Assembly (NCBI GenBank): GCA_017311185.1
Contig: JAESUZ010001073.1
Coordinates: 930,001-994,000 of the forward strand
Source: Proteles cristata cristata
Taxonomy: Eukaryota; Chordata; Mammalia; Carnivora; Hyaenidae
Direction: 5' to 3'
DNA: 64,000 nt
In this document: piece after piece, positions 22,725-35,099 of the stretch
How the letters are laid out: each line of letters opens with the position of its first letter
How positions within the stretch are numbered: position 1 is the first letter of the stretch
Notes under the pieces: model-generated
Seen by the model: only the letters and a program-made list of their open reading frames with translations
Told to the model about the DNA's origin: nothing
Database searches by the model: none
Position numbers and translations under genes: made by a program

Positions 22725-23345
22725 GTTAAGCTTTTCATTTTCGAATAATTTCAGACCTCTAAAAATAATGCAAAGAACCCCCATCTACCCTTCAGTTAGA
22801 TTCCCCAAATGACAGTATCTTACTTAACCCTGAGACCAGGAATAGTCAAATTTTGCTAATTGCCCTGCTAACAGCCTTTTGCTGGTCCAGGATCCAATCC
22901 CGGATCACATGATACATTTAGCTTCTGTTATGTGTCTTCAGTTTCCTTGAATATATTTTAAAGTTTCTTAATTTATTTTGAGAGAGAGAGAGAATGCATG
23001 AGCCTGAGGGGGAGGGGAAAAAAGAGTGTGACAGAAACAATCCCAAGCAGGCTTCACGCTATCAGCACAGAGCCCAGTGTGGGACTGGACTGCATGAATG
23101 GCCAGCTCATGATCTAAGCTGAAACCAAGAGTTGGATGCCTAACCGAGTGAGCCACCCAGGCGCCCCTTCAGTTTCCTTTAAATTATAACATTTCCTCAG
23201 TCTTCTTCTGTCCCTGAGGTTTTTGAAGGGAACTGGCCAGTTGTACAGAATGTCACCCAGTCTGTCTGATACTCCTTTATGACGAAATTCAGGTTATGCG
23301 CTTTGGTCAAGGATGCCACAAAAGTGATACTGTGTCCTTCTCGGT
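22725..23345. mobile_element. Ancient L1-type relic split by a SINE
   Basis: TGGTCCAGGATCCAATCCCG, ATGTGTCTTCAGTTTCC and AGTTGTACAGAATGTCACCC match a widespread old L1M-associated sequence. The reverse SINE at 22949-23166 interrupts it. Confidence 0.55.
22949..23166 (-). mobile_element. SINEC, older subfamily, reverse
   Basis: Reverse copy ending CCACCCAGGCGCCC. Perfect duplication CTTCAGTTTCCTT at 22936-22948 and 23167-23179. Confidence 0.95.
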
Positions 23346-24047
23346 GTTAAATGCCTACGCTTTTCAATGCTATTGCTTCTGGGACTTTTCATTGTTTCAA
23401 TAAAGTCCTGCTCTCCGGGACTCCAAAAGGTTTTCAGCTCACAGAATCAACAACAGAGGCAGAAGAAAGATTTATGGGATCCACAGTAAGCTTCAGTACT
23501 GGAGAGTTTCAAGGACCATATCATCTCATACCCCCAAATCTTAGGATAGTGCCTGACACAAAATAATAAGGTTTGTTGAAAGAATGAACTCCATTTCATT
23601 TCATTACCCCTAGACATTCAAAAGAGAATCTGAAAGCCATGTGAAACCAGAACAAACAGATTCACCTTCCTGGACTGTTGGAAATGATAAAATTCCCACA
23701 GTAAATAAGATGCAGTTCCCCACTGTACTATTTTGCAAATCAGTAGGCCTACTTCCTACCATTACTTCACTTTTACTCTAGTTTTTTCAACAGAGGGAAA
23801 AATATACTTGATTATCTATTGGGGAAAAAAAAGGTACTGTGTGATATGGGATTAGGCAGTCTGACGTAGTTTCCTAGAACAAGGAGTAATTATTTTATAG
23901 GTTTGTGGTAATGCATCATAATGAAAATCAAAAACTGTTTATCACTGACCTATACCATAAGATGCTTAGTCACTACTGGTTAAAGTACTAATTGGCACTA
24001 TTCAAGAATAATACCATCTATATAGATAGTACTATACACAGATCATG
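23346..24047. other. Intron 1 DNA without recognised features
   Basis: Single-copy-looking sequence. A 71-residue plus-strand frame at 23351-23566 has no features or splice sites that suggest a gene. Confidence 0.5.
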
Positions 24048-24061
24048 AAAAAGCTTTTGCT

Positions 24062-25281
24062 CCATGACATATCAGATAAAGGATTAGTATCCAATATCTA
24101 TAAAGAACTTATCAAGCTCAATCCCCTAAAAACAAATAATCTAGGGAAGAAATGAGCAAAAGACACGAATAGACACTTTTCCAAAGGAGACCTCCAGATG
24201 GCTAATAGACACACGAACAAATGCTCGATGTCACTCATCATCAGGGAAATACAAATCAAAACTACAATGGGATACCACCTCACACATGTCAGAATGGCTA
24301 AAATCAACAACTCAGGCAACAGGAGGTGCTGGCGAGGATGCGGAGAAAGAGAATCTCTTTTGCACTGCTGGTGGGAATGCAAACTGGTGCAGCCACTCTG
24401 GAAAACAGTATGGAGCTTCCTCAAAAAATTAAAAATAGAACTACCCTGTGACCCAGCAATTGTACTAGTAGGTATTTATCCAAGAAATACAGGTGTATCG
24501 TTTCAAAGGGGCACATGCACCCCAAAACTTATAGCAGCAGTACCAACAATAGCCAAAGTATGGAAAGAGCTCAAAGTCCGTCGACAGCTGAAAGGATAAA
24601 GAAGATGTGGCATATAGGGGCTCCTGGGTGGCTCAGTCAGTTAAGTGTCTGTCTTCAGCTCAGGTCATGGTCTCGCAGTTTGTATGTTTGAGCCCTGCAT
24701 CAGGCTCTGTGCTGACAGCTCAAAGCTTGGAGCCTGTTTTAGATTCTGTGTCTCCCTCTCTCTCTCTCTGCCCCTCCCCAACTCACACTCTGTCTTTCAA
24801 GAATAAACATTAACAAAATTAAAAAAAAAGAAAAAAAGATGTGGTATATATACACACACACATATATACAATGGAGTATTACTCGGCAATCAAAAAGAAC
24901 AAAATCTTACCATTTGCAACAATGTGGATGGAACTAGAGGGTATAATGCTGAGCGAAGTAAGTCAGAGAAAGACAAATATCATAGGCCTTCCCTCATATG
25001 TGGACTTTAAGATACAAAACAGATGAACGTAAGGGAAGGGAAGCAAAAATAATATAAAAACAGAGAGGGGGACAGAACCTAAGACACTCTTAAATACAGA
25101 GAACAAGGGTTGCTGGAGGGGCTGCGGGTGGGGGGATGGGCTACATGGATAAGGGGCATTAAGGAAGACACTTGTTGGGAAGAGCACTGGCTGTTATACA
25201 CAGAGGATGAATCACTGGAATCTTCTCCTGAAATCATTACTCCACTATATACTAACTTGGATAGAAATTAAAAATTAAAAA
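24062..25281 (+). mobile_element. Young L1, 5'-truncated, with SINE insertion
   Basis: ORF2 C-terminal part and 3' UTR of the young carnivore L1. A 133-residue open piece at 24198-24599 includes the conserved [16 protein letters not shown] stretch before the SINE breaks it. Perfect 14-base duplication AAAAAGCTTTTGCT at 24048-24061 and 25282-25295 defines both ends. Not functional: no reverse transcriptase or endonuclease. Confidence 0.96.
24617..24835 (+). mobile_element. SINEC, older subfamily, inside the L1
   Basis: Duplication AAGATGTGGCATATA / AAGATGTGGTATATA at 24602-24616 and 24836-24850 (one mismatch). It postdates the L1. Confidence 0.95.
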
Positions 25282-25323
25282 AAAAAGCTTTTGCTTAGCA
25301 GAGATTAAAAATATTCTATTAAT

Positions 25324-25519
25324 GGGGCTCCTGTGGGGCTCGGTTAAGTGTCCAACCCTTGATTTTGGGTCAGGTGATGATGTCATCATTAGTGAGATAG
25401 AGCCCCATGTCGGGCTCTGTGCTGACAGAATGGAGCCTGCTTAGAATTCTCTCTCTCCCTCTCTTTCTCTGCCCTACCCCCACTCATGCTCGCTCACTCT
25501 CAAAATAGAAGAATGTTTA
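25324..25519 (+). mobile_element. SINEC, older subfamily
   Basis: Head GGGGCTCCTGTGGGGCTCGG with small deletions. Duplication AAAAATATTCTATTA at 25307-25321 and 25520-25534. Confidence 0.92.
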
Positions 25520-25534
25520 AAAAATATTCTATTA

Positions 25535-26878
25535 TTTCATAGTATTTATTAAGAGCTTAAGGTAGGTGGAGGATGTATTTTAAAAGGTTAAGATTTAGTA
25601 CCTGCGCTCAAGAAGCTTACGATCCTGAATATGTTTGTGCATATGGAAGCATATAGACATAAAAACCAAACACAGAATGGAATTAGATTTAGATGTAGGT
25701 AGAAGCTTCTGCTGCAAGAACACAGAGGGAAGAGCACTTAATTCTGTTTGGGGGAAGGGAATCATGCTTACAAGCGTGTTTTCAGGCTAAGAGAACATCG
25801 TGAACAGGTGACAAAGAAATGCATTCAGTAAAATCTTGTGGTGTCATTAACAACGGTGTTTAGTTGTTGAATCAATGAATACATATTAGAGTCAAGTTTT
25901 AGAAAATGTACCTCCTGATACAGTCTAATGGCTAAAATTGGATTTTCAAAAATAAATTTTACCTTTCCACATACGAAACAAAATGCACATAAGATTGCCC
26001 TATCTGACCAGAAACCAGATCCCCCGATGACCATTCACCTTGTAGGAATGCAGACTGTCTAGAAAATTCAAAATAAGTATGAGGCTTAGATTTACGGAGA
26101 GTTCACAAACGTCTCTGGAGATTTATCTATCTATGAATTCTTACTAGGCCTAGAAAAGGCAGGAGAGTCTCTCAAGTGACCACTTTTCCTGAGTTGTCAA
26201 TCCAAAGAACCAACCGAACCCTGAGGAAAAGCAGATATTTAGCCAGATTAGTCTCTGAAGCCAGAAAACTATCTTACTCAAAATAAAGATAAAGGGTGGA
26301 TATTAAGGTACAGGGGCTTAAATGGGTCTTTTCCCAAATTTCCATCTGTTCTCTCAGGTGGAATGTGTCCACAGACCCTTCACACTGTTAAGGGTTTTGA
26401 ACTCAGTTTCAGACTCCAACACATATGTTACTATGACAGAAAAATTGCACCCATTACCGTTTCCCATGGTTTCAGCCTCAGTGACCTTGGGAGAAGAGGA
26501 GAATTTGAATTTTGATTTAAACGTGGGATTTTTACCTGGGTACACCTACAGGGAGGAAAATGAAGGAAACCATATGGATGCCCAGACAAGGTCTTTTGAT
26601 AAAGAAGTTCGGCATCCACAATAAATTGGCACTCTGTTTTTCTAGGTCAAAAAATCTGACGTTTAATGTCTCTTCCTATGATAACAGCGTTGTATTGGTG
26701 GCGTCTCTGCTATTCCTTTCCGTTTGTTGAAAAGTGCAACATCTTTGGTGAATGCGCGTGGCTTGGGTGAAGGAAGACCAAGAAGCAATTCTCAGTTATA
26801 TTTTAGGAAAGGGTTTATTTTCTCGTAGTTCCCTCCAGTTGCTGCATTTGAAACAAAGCTTTACTTGGCATGTGCCCT
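25535..26878. other. Intron 1 DNA without recognised features
   Basis: Mostly single-copy. CTGCGCTCAAGAAGCTTACG near 25605 resembles an old mammalian repeat. A 100-residue plus frame at 26322-26624 has minus-strand counterparts and no recognisable domain or exon structure, so it is not called. Confidence 0.5.
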
Positions 26879-27312
26879 TGTGAAAAAGAGTAACGGGAAA
26901 CCTCACTAAAATGGAGTCACCAAAATGGGTGAAAATCAATTAACAAGACTAAAAGTCACCAAAATGGAGGTTCAGCTGGGGTGCTCTGACACCCTGCCAC
27001 TCCTCAACTGCAGACCCAACAGGAAGAGATGGCCCTTGCGCCTCGTTGCTAATTTACTAGCCTCCCCCAACAAGCCAGTCCATGAGAGACAGTCACAGTC
27101 CAGGTCACTGAGAAGCTGCGCCACTGCCGGCCTCACTTCACTCCAATGGACTTCTGTTTATAACTGCCCTTCCGACTTCCTCCTTTCCTCTAGAAAAGTG
27201 CATTCCTCTCCTTTATTCTTGAGAGCTGCCTATGGTTTTCTGTCAGCCTGCTTGTCCCAGCTTGTAATTCTCTCTTATTCCTGAGTAAACCCATCTTTTG
27301 CTAGTAAAATAA
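26879..27312 (+). mobile_element. Probable class I endogenous retrovirus solo LTR
   Basis: TGTGAAAAAGAGTAACGGGA start, two CACCAAAATGG repeats, a CAACAGGAAGAGATGGCCCT centre and a TCCTGAGTAAACCCATCTTT / TTGCTAGTAAAATAAC end, a pattern typical of gammaretrovirus-like LTRs. No adjoining viral internal sequence. Boundaries are approximate. Confidence 0.6.
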
Positions 27313-27321
27313 CGAAGATTT

Positions 27322-27514
27322 AATTTAAAATATTTTTTATTTATGAGATATAGAGACAGCATGAATGGAGGAGAGGCAGAGGGAGAGGGAGACATAGAAT
27401 CTGAAGCAGGCTCCAGGCTCTGAGCTGTCAGCACAGCCTGATGCAGGGCTTGAACTCACCAACCGTGAGATCAGGACCTGAGCTGAAGTCCGACTGAGGC
27501 ATCCAGGTGCCCCC
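27322..27514 (-). mobile_element. SINEC, older subfamily, reverse
   Basis: Reverse copy inserted at the end of the LTR, head region CATCCAGGTGCCCC, with a small deletion near the head. Confidence 0.9.
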
Positions 27515-27545
27515 TGGCAATTTTATTTTTAAGGTAAACACTCCA

Positions 27546-27701
27546 GGGCACCTGGGTGGCTCAGTGGTCAAGCTTCTGATTTCCGCTCAGGTCCTAATCT
27601 CATGGTTGGTGACTTTGAACCCAGAGTTTGCTGTCAGCGCAGAGCTAGCTTTGGATCCTCTGTCCCTGTCTCTCTCTCAAAAATAAATAAACTTAAAAAA
27701 G
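27546..27701 (+). mobile_element. SINEC, older subfamily, shortened
   Basis: Head GGGCACCTGGGTGGCTCAG, shortened middle. Imperfect duplication AAGGTAAACACTCCA / AAGGTTAACATTCCA. Confidence 0.88.
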
Positions 27702-28169
27702 AAAGGTTAACATTCCATTATTCAATCTAAAACCAGAGGATTTCGAGTTTTTAACATGACCTAAGGAGCAGAGGCGAAAAACGCTGAACTCTTAGTGAGT
27801 AGCCACACTGCCTTGCTGCCTGGGTATCTGCCCCCTTTGCATAGATTTTTTTTTCAATCTTTGTAGCTTTTCCATAGAAATTTCTTACCTCTATTATCAT
27901 TTGTAAGGTTGGAGAGTCATAGCTTCAGCTTTTTGACAGGTTTCCCAAAGTGAAGGCTTGGATACCATCACATGGAGAATCTCAAGAGCAAGCTGCTCTC
28001 CCCCGACTTTCCTTTCCCTCTGCCCCGCCCACCCTTCCTTACACTCCAGGCAAGGAGAGCGCTCCTTCTTGAGTGGATGGGCACGGTCTATTGGGGGCAG
28101 TCTGAGGAAGAAAGAAGAGGATATAATTTTTCCTTTAGCATCTATTTGGATGCTGGCATATGGACTTAT

Positions 28170-28446
28170 GCTTGTGTTCGCCACTCCCCTACAGTCATAT
28201 GTTAAAATCGAATCCCCAAAGTGATGGTGTTTGGAGATGGAGCCTTTGGGAGGTACTCAGGTTATGAGGGTGGAGCCCTCATGAATGGAATTAGTGCCCT
28301 GATCAAGGGGCCAGAGAGCTAGCTCATTCTCTCTCTGCAGTTGGCAGGATGTAACCAGAAAAGCATCCACTCCAGAACCTGACCATGCTGAAACCCTCAG
28401 ACTTCTAGTCTCCAGAATTGCGAGAGACAAACTTCTCTCGATAAAA
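28170..28446 (+). mobile_element. MaLR-type LTR
   Basis: CCCCAAAGTGATGGTGTTTG, GGAGCCTTTGGGAGGTACTC and GGTGGAGCCCTCATGAATGG are hallmark phrases of mammalian apparent LTR retrotransposon (MaLR) LTRs. It ends near CTCTCGATAAAAAG. Solo and diverged. Confidence 0.8.
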
Positions 28447-28449
28447 AGT

Positions 28450-30369
28450 AAAAGAAAAATGATGTTTATGAGTTTTATGAACATGGAAAATGCTTATGCA
28501 ATGTTTACTTTAAAAAGCAGGATGAAAGACACAGAGACGATGTAAAAGACAAAAAACAAAGAAAATGTATGTTCAGGGGAGAAAAAAACCTGGAAAGAGG
28601 CACAGTGAAATGTTCCCAGGTGTTTTGTCTAAAAGGCCAAAGGATTTTTTTCCCGTTTCTACTTTTCTATATTGCTCCGAATACAGAAAACATACAATAT
28701 ACTTGCTGCTGTAAGCCATACATACCACTGAGAAAGAAAAAGGTATACATGTGGACTGGTGGGGAATAGCAAGTACATTAATATGATCTGACATGGTGTG
28801 AAAGATGAGGAAATCATGCCGGAAAAGTAGATTGCACTAGTTCATGGAGGACCTTGGACGGCCTACTGAGGAATCAGAGCTTTCCTTCCAGGTAGCAGGG
28901 AGCTAATGAAGTTACCTAGCACTGCATCTTAGCCCCTTCATTTCTTGGGCCAGTCCTCACAAAGCAGCAGGCACATTTGTGCTGTTCACTCGCCGAGGAG
29001 TTAGTTTTCCTATTAAAAGCAATAACTTTCAGCCTAATGTATTCCACCTTTGCCCAACCTGAATGGCTAGCTTCTTACCTGGGTTCCTATTTATTTCTGC
29101 AATGAAGCTTGTGCTCGGAGCTATACTCTGAACCCTTGCCGTCTGGGCTGGGAAAATAAGGCTTTGAGGCCAAGCGCAGAGAAAGCCAAAACCCTTTCGT
29201 ATGGAGAGCAGGACTCCACCCCGGGATCAACCACCATGTATCTCAGCCACGATGGTGTAAAATCTCAGAAGGATCGATCTCTCCTATGTAGTGAGGAAAT
29301 TTTATTCTCTTGGCTGTGGGTTCAAAAGTAGCAAGAATATCTAAAAGGCAAGTCCTGAGGATGGTTCTTAAGATGAAATCATTTTAGGGGAGGACGGCTC
29401 AGCTACGGTGGGACAGAAACCCAGGTGGAAAACCCTTGGACAAAGTGTACCTCGGACTTCATAAACGAGAATGTAGTTAGCCTTATTTTCTCTGTTAATT
29501 CTTACTTTAAGCCTCTGTTAATTTCTTTGAGTTCCAAATAGTAAAGGGGAAACCATACTCTCCTAGAGTCTATGGATACAGAGCTTTGCTGGCATGTGAT
29601 TTTGTCCTTGGTTACACAATAGCTGCCGAACCAAAGCAGAGAAAATCAACAATTTTTACTTGCCCAAGGCCAGTCCCTTGCCAGGGAAGTATGCAGAAGG
29701 TCAGGGGACAAATGAGTAAGTGACGTCTACATCAGAGTCACATGGTCCATCACAGAGTACAGGCTGGGTAGGAAAGCGAGAGACACCCAGACGGAGCTGA
29801 AAAACAGGCAGGTGGTTGGAATGTTTGCACACATGGGGGAGTGTCAGAATAGGAGACTGTAATCAGGAGAGAGAAGTTCAGACTTGGGGATTCCAAGGTA
29901 AAGCATCTGCAGCTGATTCAAGGGTCCACAGAAGAGGTGGCTAAGGGGGGTGCTGTAGTGAAGTGAAGACAGAGTATGTTGGAAGAGAGAGGAAAGACCA
30001 AAGTTACTCAGGACGGCATCAGGGAATGGACGGGAGAGGAGAATGTTTAAGAATATACAGAGGTAACATCCTGAAGACAGAGAGATGATTAAAATGAGGA
30101 CAGAAGGGGGTGAAATAAACAGAAAATCTAAATATACTTCTAAATGAAAATAATTTTAACAGTGAGGAATAATTTCCAAAAATAGCAACAAGGCTCAGAT
30201 AATGCCAACCTCACCTCCTGGTTCAAGACAACGGGTGGCTTCCACAATTCTCTTATGATCATTTCCTTCAAATTTGGGCTGACCATGTTACAAATAACTT
30301 TAGAATTACTTAAGTGAAAAAAGAGACTTTTCCCCCATCAAACTGATTAATCCTGATAAGTTGTTATAC
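28450..30369. other. Intron 1 DNA, largely single-copy
   Basis: About 1.9 kb without recognisable repeats or exons. It has moderate GC content and few CpGs. Confidence 0.5.
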
Positions 30370-30765
30370 TGGCAAAGGATCCTTGAAGAAGAAGAGGGAA
30401 GAACAGAGACACTCTCATAGTTTGATAGGCTTCTGGTAGGAATGACAATGGATAGAACCTTTCTAAAGGGCCATTTGGAAAGTTCTATCAAGGGACATAA
30501 GGATACTTCCATCCTTTGATCCAGCAATTCTATTTCGTTGAGTTTACCCTAAAAATATTAAAGATGTACATAAAGGATTTTGTGCAAAGAAGTTTGTTAA
30601 AAATATTACAACGGTGTAAACCTGAAAACAACCTAAATGTATCAACAAACAAGGGATCAACTAAAAAACTAAATGCAACCATGGGATGGAGTACTATGCA
30701 GCCTTTAAATACAGTGTTTTCAATTTATGAAATGATAAATGCTATATAAAATATTAAATTTTATG
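30370..30765 (+). mobile_element. Ancient L1 relic
   Basis: TTTGATCCAGCAATTCTATT, GAAAACAACCTAAATGTATC and GGATGGAGTACTATGCAGCC are diverged L1M ORF2 C-terminal phrases. Confidence 0.75.
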
Positions 30766-30789
30766 TCCTTTGTGGTCTTTATTGTTTTA

Positions 30790-30980
30790 TTTTTAAAAAT
30801 GTTTTATTTATTTCTGAGAGAGAGAGAGAGAGAGAGATAGCGTGAGCAGGGGAGGGTCAGAGACAGAGGGAGATACAGAATCTGAAACAGGCTCCAGGCT
30901 CTGAGCTGGCAGTCAGCACAGAACCTGGCGCGGGGCTCGAACTTCGGAGGCTTAACTGACTGAGCCACCCAGGTGCCCAT
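30790..30980 (-). mobile_element. SINEC, young subfamily, reverse, internally deleted
   Basis: Reverse copy with the segment covering the B-box region lost (GGGGCTCGAACTTCGGAGGC join). Perfect duplication GTCTTTATTGTTTTA at 30775-30789 and 30981-30995. Confidence 0.95.
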
Positions 30981-31014
30981 GTCTTTATTGTTTTAAAATA
31001 TAGTATATGAATAG

Positions 31015-31480
31015 GAGATTTGGGGTCCAGGAACGACAGCAGATCAGGAAGTGATGCCAATAAAATGGCAGACTATTACACTTCCCAAGAGGAGGGGGCA
31101 GGTGGCACATGGGGACGCACCAGGGACAGTCTGGTGGCAGAGGGAGAGTACCTGGGCGGCAAGAGTCTATATTGTGTTATTTTGTGGGAGAGAACAGGTG
31201 GGCAGGCTCAACAGGCTTAGGATTGGCTAGTTTGAGTCATTTCAGCAGGCCGTGGACAAAGGGACTGTCTCTAGTTGTCTGTTAGCTGGGCCAGGAGTGA
31301 TCAGGACACCTGGATACTGGTCTAGAGTGTGAGATGGGAAAGAAAGAAGGTCTCTGGGGTGGAGCCTCTGGACTGGCTGGTCGGAATTTGAAAAGTGAAC
31401 GCATAGGCAGATTGTTTACTGAGTAAGTGGATCCTGATCACGCTTACTGACTTCGGAGCACTCTTCTAACAGCAGACCTT
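31015..31480 (-). mobile_element. Possible LTR, reverse
   Basis: Read in reverse it has LTR-like features: AACTAGCCAATCCTAAGCC, GCCTGCCCACCTGTTCTCTC, then CATCACTTCCTGATCTGCTG near its end. I cannot name the family or define ends. Confidence 0.35.
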
Positions 31481-31659
31481 CCTGACTGTATGCACTTCAG
31501 AAAATAACCACCACGGATCCTAGCTCAAGTTGAAGTACCTGTTGCAGTAACATTATTCCTCATACAACAGGAGTAGTCCACCACCTCCACCTACCATGGG
31601 ACAGGGGGACAGTGATGTGGCACTGGGCACAGCAGGTACACTTTTGTCCAAGCCCCCTC

Positions 31660-31810
31660 AACTCACCATGTGGCTCCAGGTAAGGTGCTTACCCTCTCTG
31701 TGCTTTCCTCATCTGTGAAATACTGATATAGACTAGACTTACCTTACAGAGCTTCTATAAAGAAAAAGAATGAGATCAATGTTGAATCCTTTTAGAATCT
31801 GTGAAGTTCA
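31660..31810 (+). mobile_element. MIR relic
   Basis: GCTTACCCTCTCTGTGCTTT and CCTCATCTGTGAAATACTGA followed by CTTACAGAGCTTCTATAAAG is the MIR core. Confidence 0.75.
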
Positions 31811-32039
31811 TTGGATGAAGTTTGCTATCAGGTGGTATATTATTTATCTGAATTGAGAATAATGGGCTTATGCCAAGGTAGAAGACCCAAACGGACACAG
31901 ATGTGCATCTATCTTGACCCTTATGCAAATGGTCAGCTTGAACGATGGTGTAACTGTTAAAGATAAATAATTAAGGTCCCAGTCAAATTAAGGGCCAGGC
32001 TGGCTCCGGAGGTAGAGTAAATCTGAAATATAGTGCCAG

Positions 32040-32275
32040 ATAATTCAGATTTCCACATGAAAATCGTTATCTAATTAGTAAAACGTAAATTTCTCTCACG
32101 CCCTCTGAAGCAGGGAATGCAAGACATTAATCAATAATCATATACTTAATTCAAAACTGTAATTAATCACTGCTTGAATTAAAAGCCATGTGCTAGGAGA
32201 CTATTCAATATGCAAAGCACTAGCGGTATGATTATTGCCCAACAGATTTAATTACTTCCTTCTATTGCCGAAAAC
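32040..32275. promoter_or_regulatory. Candidate conserved noncoding element (homeodomain-site cluster)
   Basis: A repeat-free, AT-rich but non-simple stretch in BMAL2 intron 1 holds clustered homeodomain cores: CTAATTAG near 32073, ACTTAATTC near 32148, GTAATTAATC near 32160, TTTAATTA near 32247, plus AATATGCAAAGC (POU-like) near 32207. This composition is common in developmental enhancers. It is a composition-based guess without alignment. Confidence 0.3.
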
Positions 32276-32289
32276 CCAGCCGTGGCTCT

Positions 32290-32795
32290 CCACTGAATTG
32301 AAGCTGACATGTAACAAAGTCTTGCATAGCACAGCACAGCCTAGCTACTGGCCTCATCTCATGCTGCTCTCTTCTTCAGGCCAGGCAACAGCCACAGGGC
32401 ACTAGCTGTCGCTCCCCAATCATACCGCACCCCCTCAGGGCTCTGCCTCCCTGGGCCTATTCCTCCCTTGCCTGGAATGCCCTATTCCCAAATCAGAGTA
32501 ACATAAATTGACCTGTCAAGACATAGGTCAGATGTTAACTTCTACAAGAAGCCTTCTCTGACCACTGCCTCCAAACCTGCCACCCAACTGAGGCCCCTTT
32601 TAGGTAATATGGTGGCACTTTGCAATTGATGCCATTATCGAGCTTATCCCACTTCACTGTAATTATGTTTTTACTAGCCAGTCTCCCTCATTAGACACAA
32701 CTTCTTGAGGGTAGGGACCATATTTGTATTTCTAGTTTAACATAATCCCTGACACATCACCCACACTGAATAACTGGGGCAATGATGGATTGTTC
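32290..32795 (+). mobile_element. L2 LINE 3' relic
   Basis: Classic diverged L2 3' sequence: TTGCCTGGAATGCCCTATTC, CTACAAGAAGCCTTCTCTGA and AACTTCTTGAGGGTAGGGAC followed by a GACACATCACCC end. Confidence 0.88.
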
Positions 32796-32899
32796 CAGAA
32801 CTAGTATTAGGTCAATTCCTATTTATAAGATAATAATCTATATTTCTCGCTGCTTATCAAAATAAATTTGTAATGAATAAGTGAGCTACATGTAGGGAA

Positions 32900-33080
32900 A
32901 TAAATCATAAAAGTATAAGAAAAAATGCATGCGAATATTTACATAATCTTAAAGTGAGGACTTCTGAAGGATGATCCAAAAGGTAAAAGCCATGGAAGAA
33001 ATTACATTAAAAAGTTAAAATTTCTGTATATCAAAACCATCACAAAATTAATACATGTAAAATAAACTGGAGAAAATCTT
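32900..33080 (+). mobile_element. Ancient L1 relic
   Basis: CATAATCTTAAAGTGAGGAC, AAAAGCCATGGAAGAAATTA and AAATTTCTGTATATCAAAAC fit an L1M ORF2 segment. Confidence 0.65.
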
Positions 33081-33084
33081 CTCC

Positions 33085-33680
33085 AAAGCTGCTCCTTGCA
33101 GTCCATCCTTCCCTCCGCTCCCAACCCAGGGAGACGGACTTTATTGTTACGTAACCATTTGTTGGCATTTTCTAGACTTTATATAAATAGAACATGATAT
33201 ATGCCTTTCTGAGTTGGCTTTTCTCCATAATGATTTTGAGATTCATCCATGTTGTTGAACATATTGGTATTTTACTCCTTTTTATTCCTTACTCCTTTGG
33301 GTGGGTATATTTTATCAATTTAATTCATCTGTTGATGGCCATTTGACTTACTTCCAATTATTGGATATTATAAACATTCATGTACAAGTCTTTGTGTAGA
33401 CAAATGTTCTCATTTGTGTTTAGTAACTACTTAGATGTAGAATGACTAGCTTCTAAGACTGGTCTATGTTTTACTTTTTGAAACTGCCAAACTGTGTCCT
33501 AAGGCTTTTGTGTCATCTCCACCAGCCATGTAGGAGAGTTCCAGTTTGCTTCAGATTCTCAGCACAACAGACACTGTCAGTCTTCTTCATTTGATTCATT
33601 CGAGTGAAAGCATCAAGTGTAATTCATATGATTTCACAACATTTCAATTATTTGAAAATTTTACTCCTTGGAAGACTAAA
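33085..33680 (-). mobile_element. Ancient L1 relic, reverse
   Basis: ATGATTTTGAGATTCATCCA followed by TGTTGTTGAACATATTGG, CATTCATGTACAAGTCTTTG and GAAACTGCCAAACTGTGTCC are reversed L1M ORF2 C-terminal phrases. Confidence 0.85.
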
Positions 33681-33689
33681 ATATCTCTA

Positions 33690-35095
33690 ATTTTTAACCA
33701 TCAAGCCCATGTCTTAAAAGTCTAATCAGTTTCAATTCAGCTACAAATATTTGCATACTCACTACTGTACAGGGAATTGTGTTAGAAGCCAGAGAGGATG
33801 CAAAAATGAGTACAGCATGGGGTTTGCTCTCAAATACCTCCGTCTCATAGGTAGAGAAATAACCTAACTACAAGCTAGAATGGAAGTATCTTTGGAGAAG
33901 TTTGGGTCACAGGTGTCACCTGAGATAGTCTGTGTATTACAGAAGTCCTCAAACTTTGGTTGACAATCGCAATATCGCACACTTTTGTCCTAAATTCCTC
34001 TCTTCCTTAAATCAGACCGTGTGACTCTCTCAAACATCACCCATGGATGCCTTGTCATGGGCTTAATTCTGCATTAATTCTTTAATATACTGGACCTTTA
34101 CTTTATATAAATGAATGAATCAACAGTGTAGTTTTAGAACTGTAGCTGGTATTGCAGATGATCTAATATAACTCCCTCTTTTTCCAAGAAAGAAAAAGCT
34201 TCCCACAGTTGATTAAGTTCTTTGCCCTTTAACATACAGCTGGAAATTGATGGAGAAGGGACTATGTGTGAATCTTCTGACTCCCCAGCAGGACGTTCTT
34301 TGAGTAACCCAAATCTATCTTTTCTTCAGGTTGTTGTCAAGCCACATCTTTACTTTTCATATGTCTGCAATTTTTTCTTGTTTATACTTAGGTACTGGCC
34401 CTTTTTTTGCCTGTTGAGTTTAATTTTCATTGGCACCACCCTAAAAGCATCTTTTTGGATTCAGATTATGTGTAACAAACTGACTAAGCCTCCTCAATAT
34501 ATGCTATCTGCAAAAATGACCAGCATGACATTTATATTGTCAAACCAAATGTCTGGCTGGTGTGTTGAACAAAAAAGCCAAAGAGAGAACAGCAGGAAAT
34601 TTACTCACTCTGATCAAACACAGCATAGGCCAGGTGAGAGCCCAAGTAAGAGTTATAGCGGATAGCAAAGTGCGGTCACGAGGGAGAGCTCTGAATGACT
34701 GGAATGGACTCAGAGAATCACTCAACAGATAGGAAAACTGAACTATTTGAGTTGGGGACAGTGGTCTGGGAGCAAGACTGTGAACCATGCATGGCTGTCA
34801 GAGAGCCTTGGGGGTTAAGTTGTGCCAGCTGCTTGGATTGTTGAGCCACACGTCTTAAAATGAACTTGGAAACTGCTACCATCTATAGAAATGATGGCGC
34901 TGGCATTGAATGCCACACAGGCAATTGGGTGGGCCATGTTCCTCAGTGCCTCAAGATTGTGCACTAACTGTTATTCCCCGGTACACCTAAACAATGCCCT
35001 TTCCCAATTTTGTTCCTCTTCTCCATTTCACCACATCGCCAACAGCACTGCAGCCTTGGGTTAATACCTCATAGAACTCCAGGATACACAGAAGG
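33690..35095. other. Intron 1 DNA, mostly unassigned
   Basis: 33740-33870 resembles an old repeat (GGATGCAAAAATGAGTACAG). The 147-residue plus frame at 34222-34665 has no recognisable domain; its hydrophobic middle (residues about 45-75) comes from T-rich DNA. Not called as a gene. Confidence 0.45.
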
Positions 35096-35099
35096 CTCT

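Noticed and set aside
24198..24599. 133-codon ORF2-like frame, and the similar frames at 41257-42023
   Set aside because: Fragments of truncated young L1 ORF2 lacking the endonuclease and reverse transcriptase, so listed under the L1s and not as genes.
26322..26624. 100-codon plus-strand open frame
   Set aside because: Two minus-strand frames overlap it and nothing in it is recognisable. Length is near chance expectation.
34222..34665. 147-codon plus-strand open frame with a hydrophobic middle
   Set aside because: No recognisable domain. It overlaps a counter-strand frame and old repeat-like sequence, and has no splice or promoter support.
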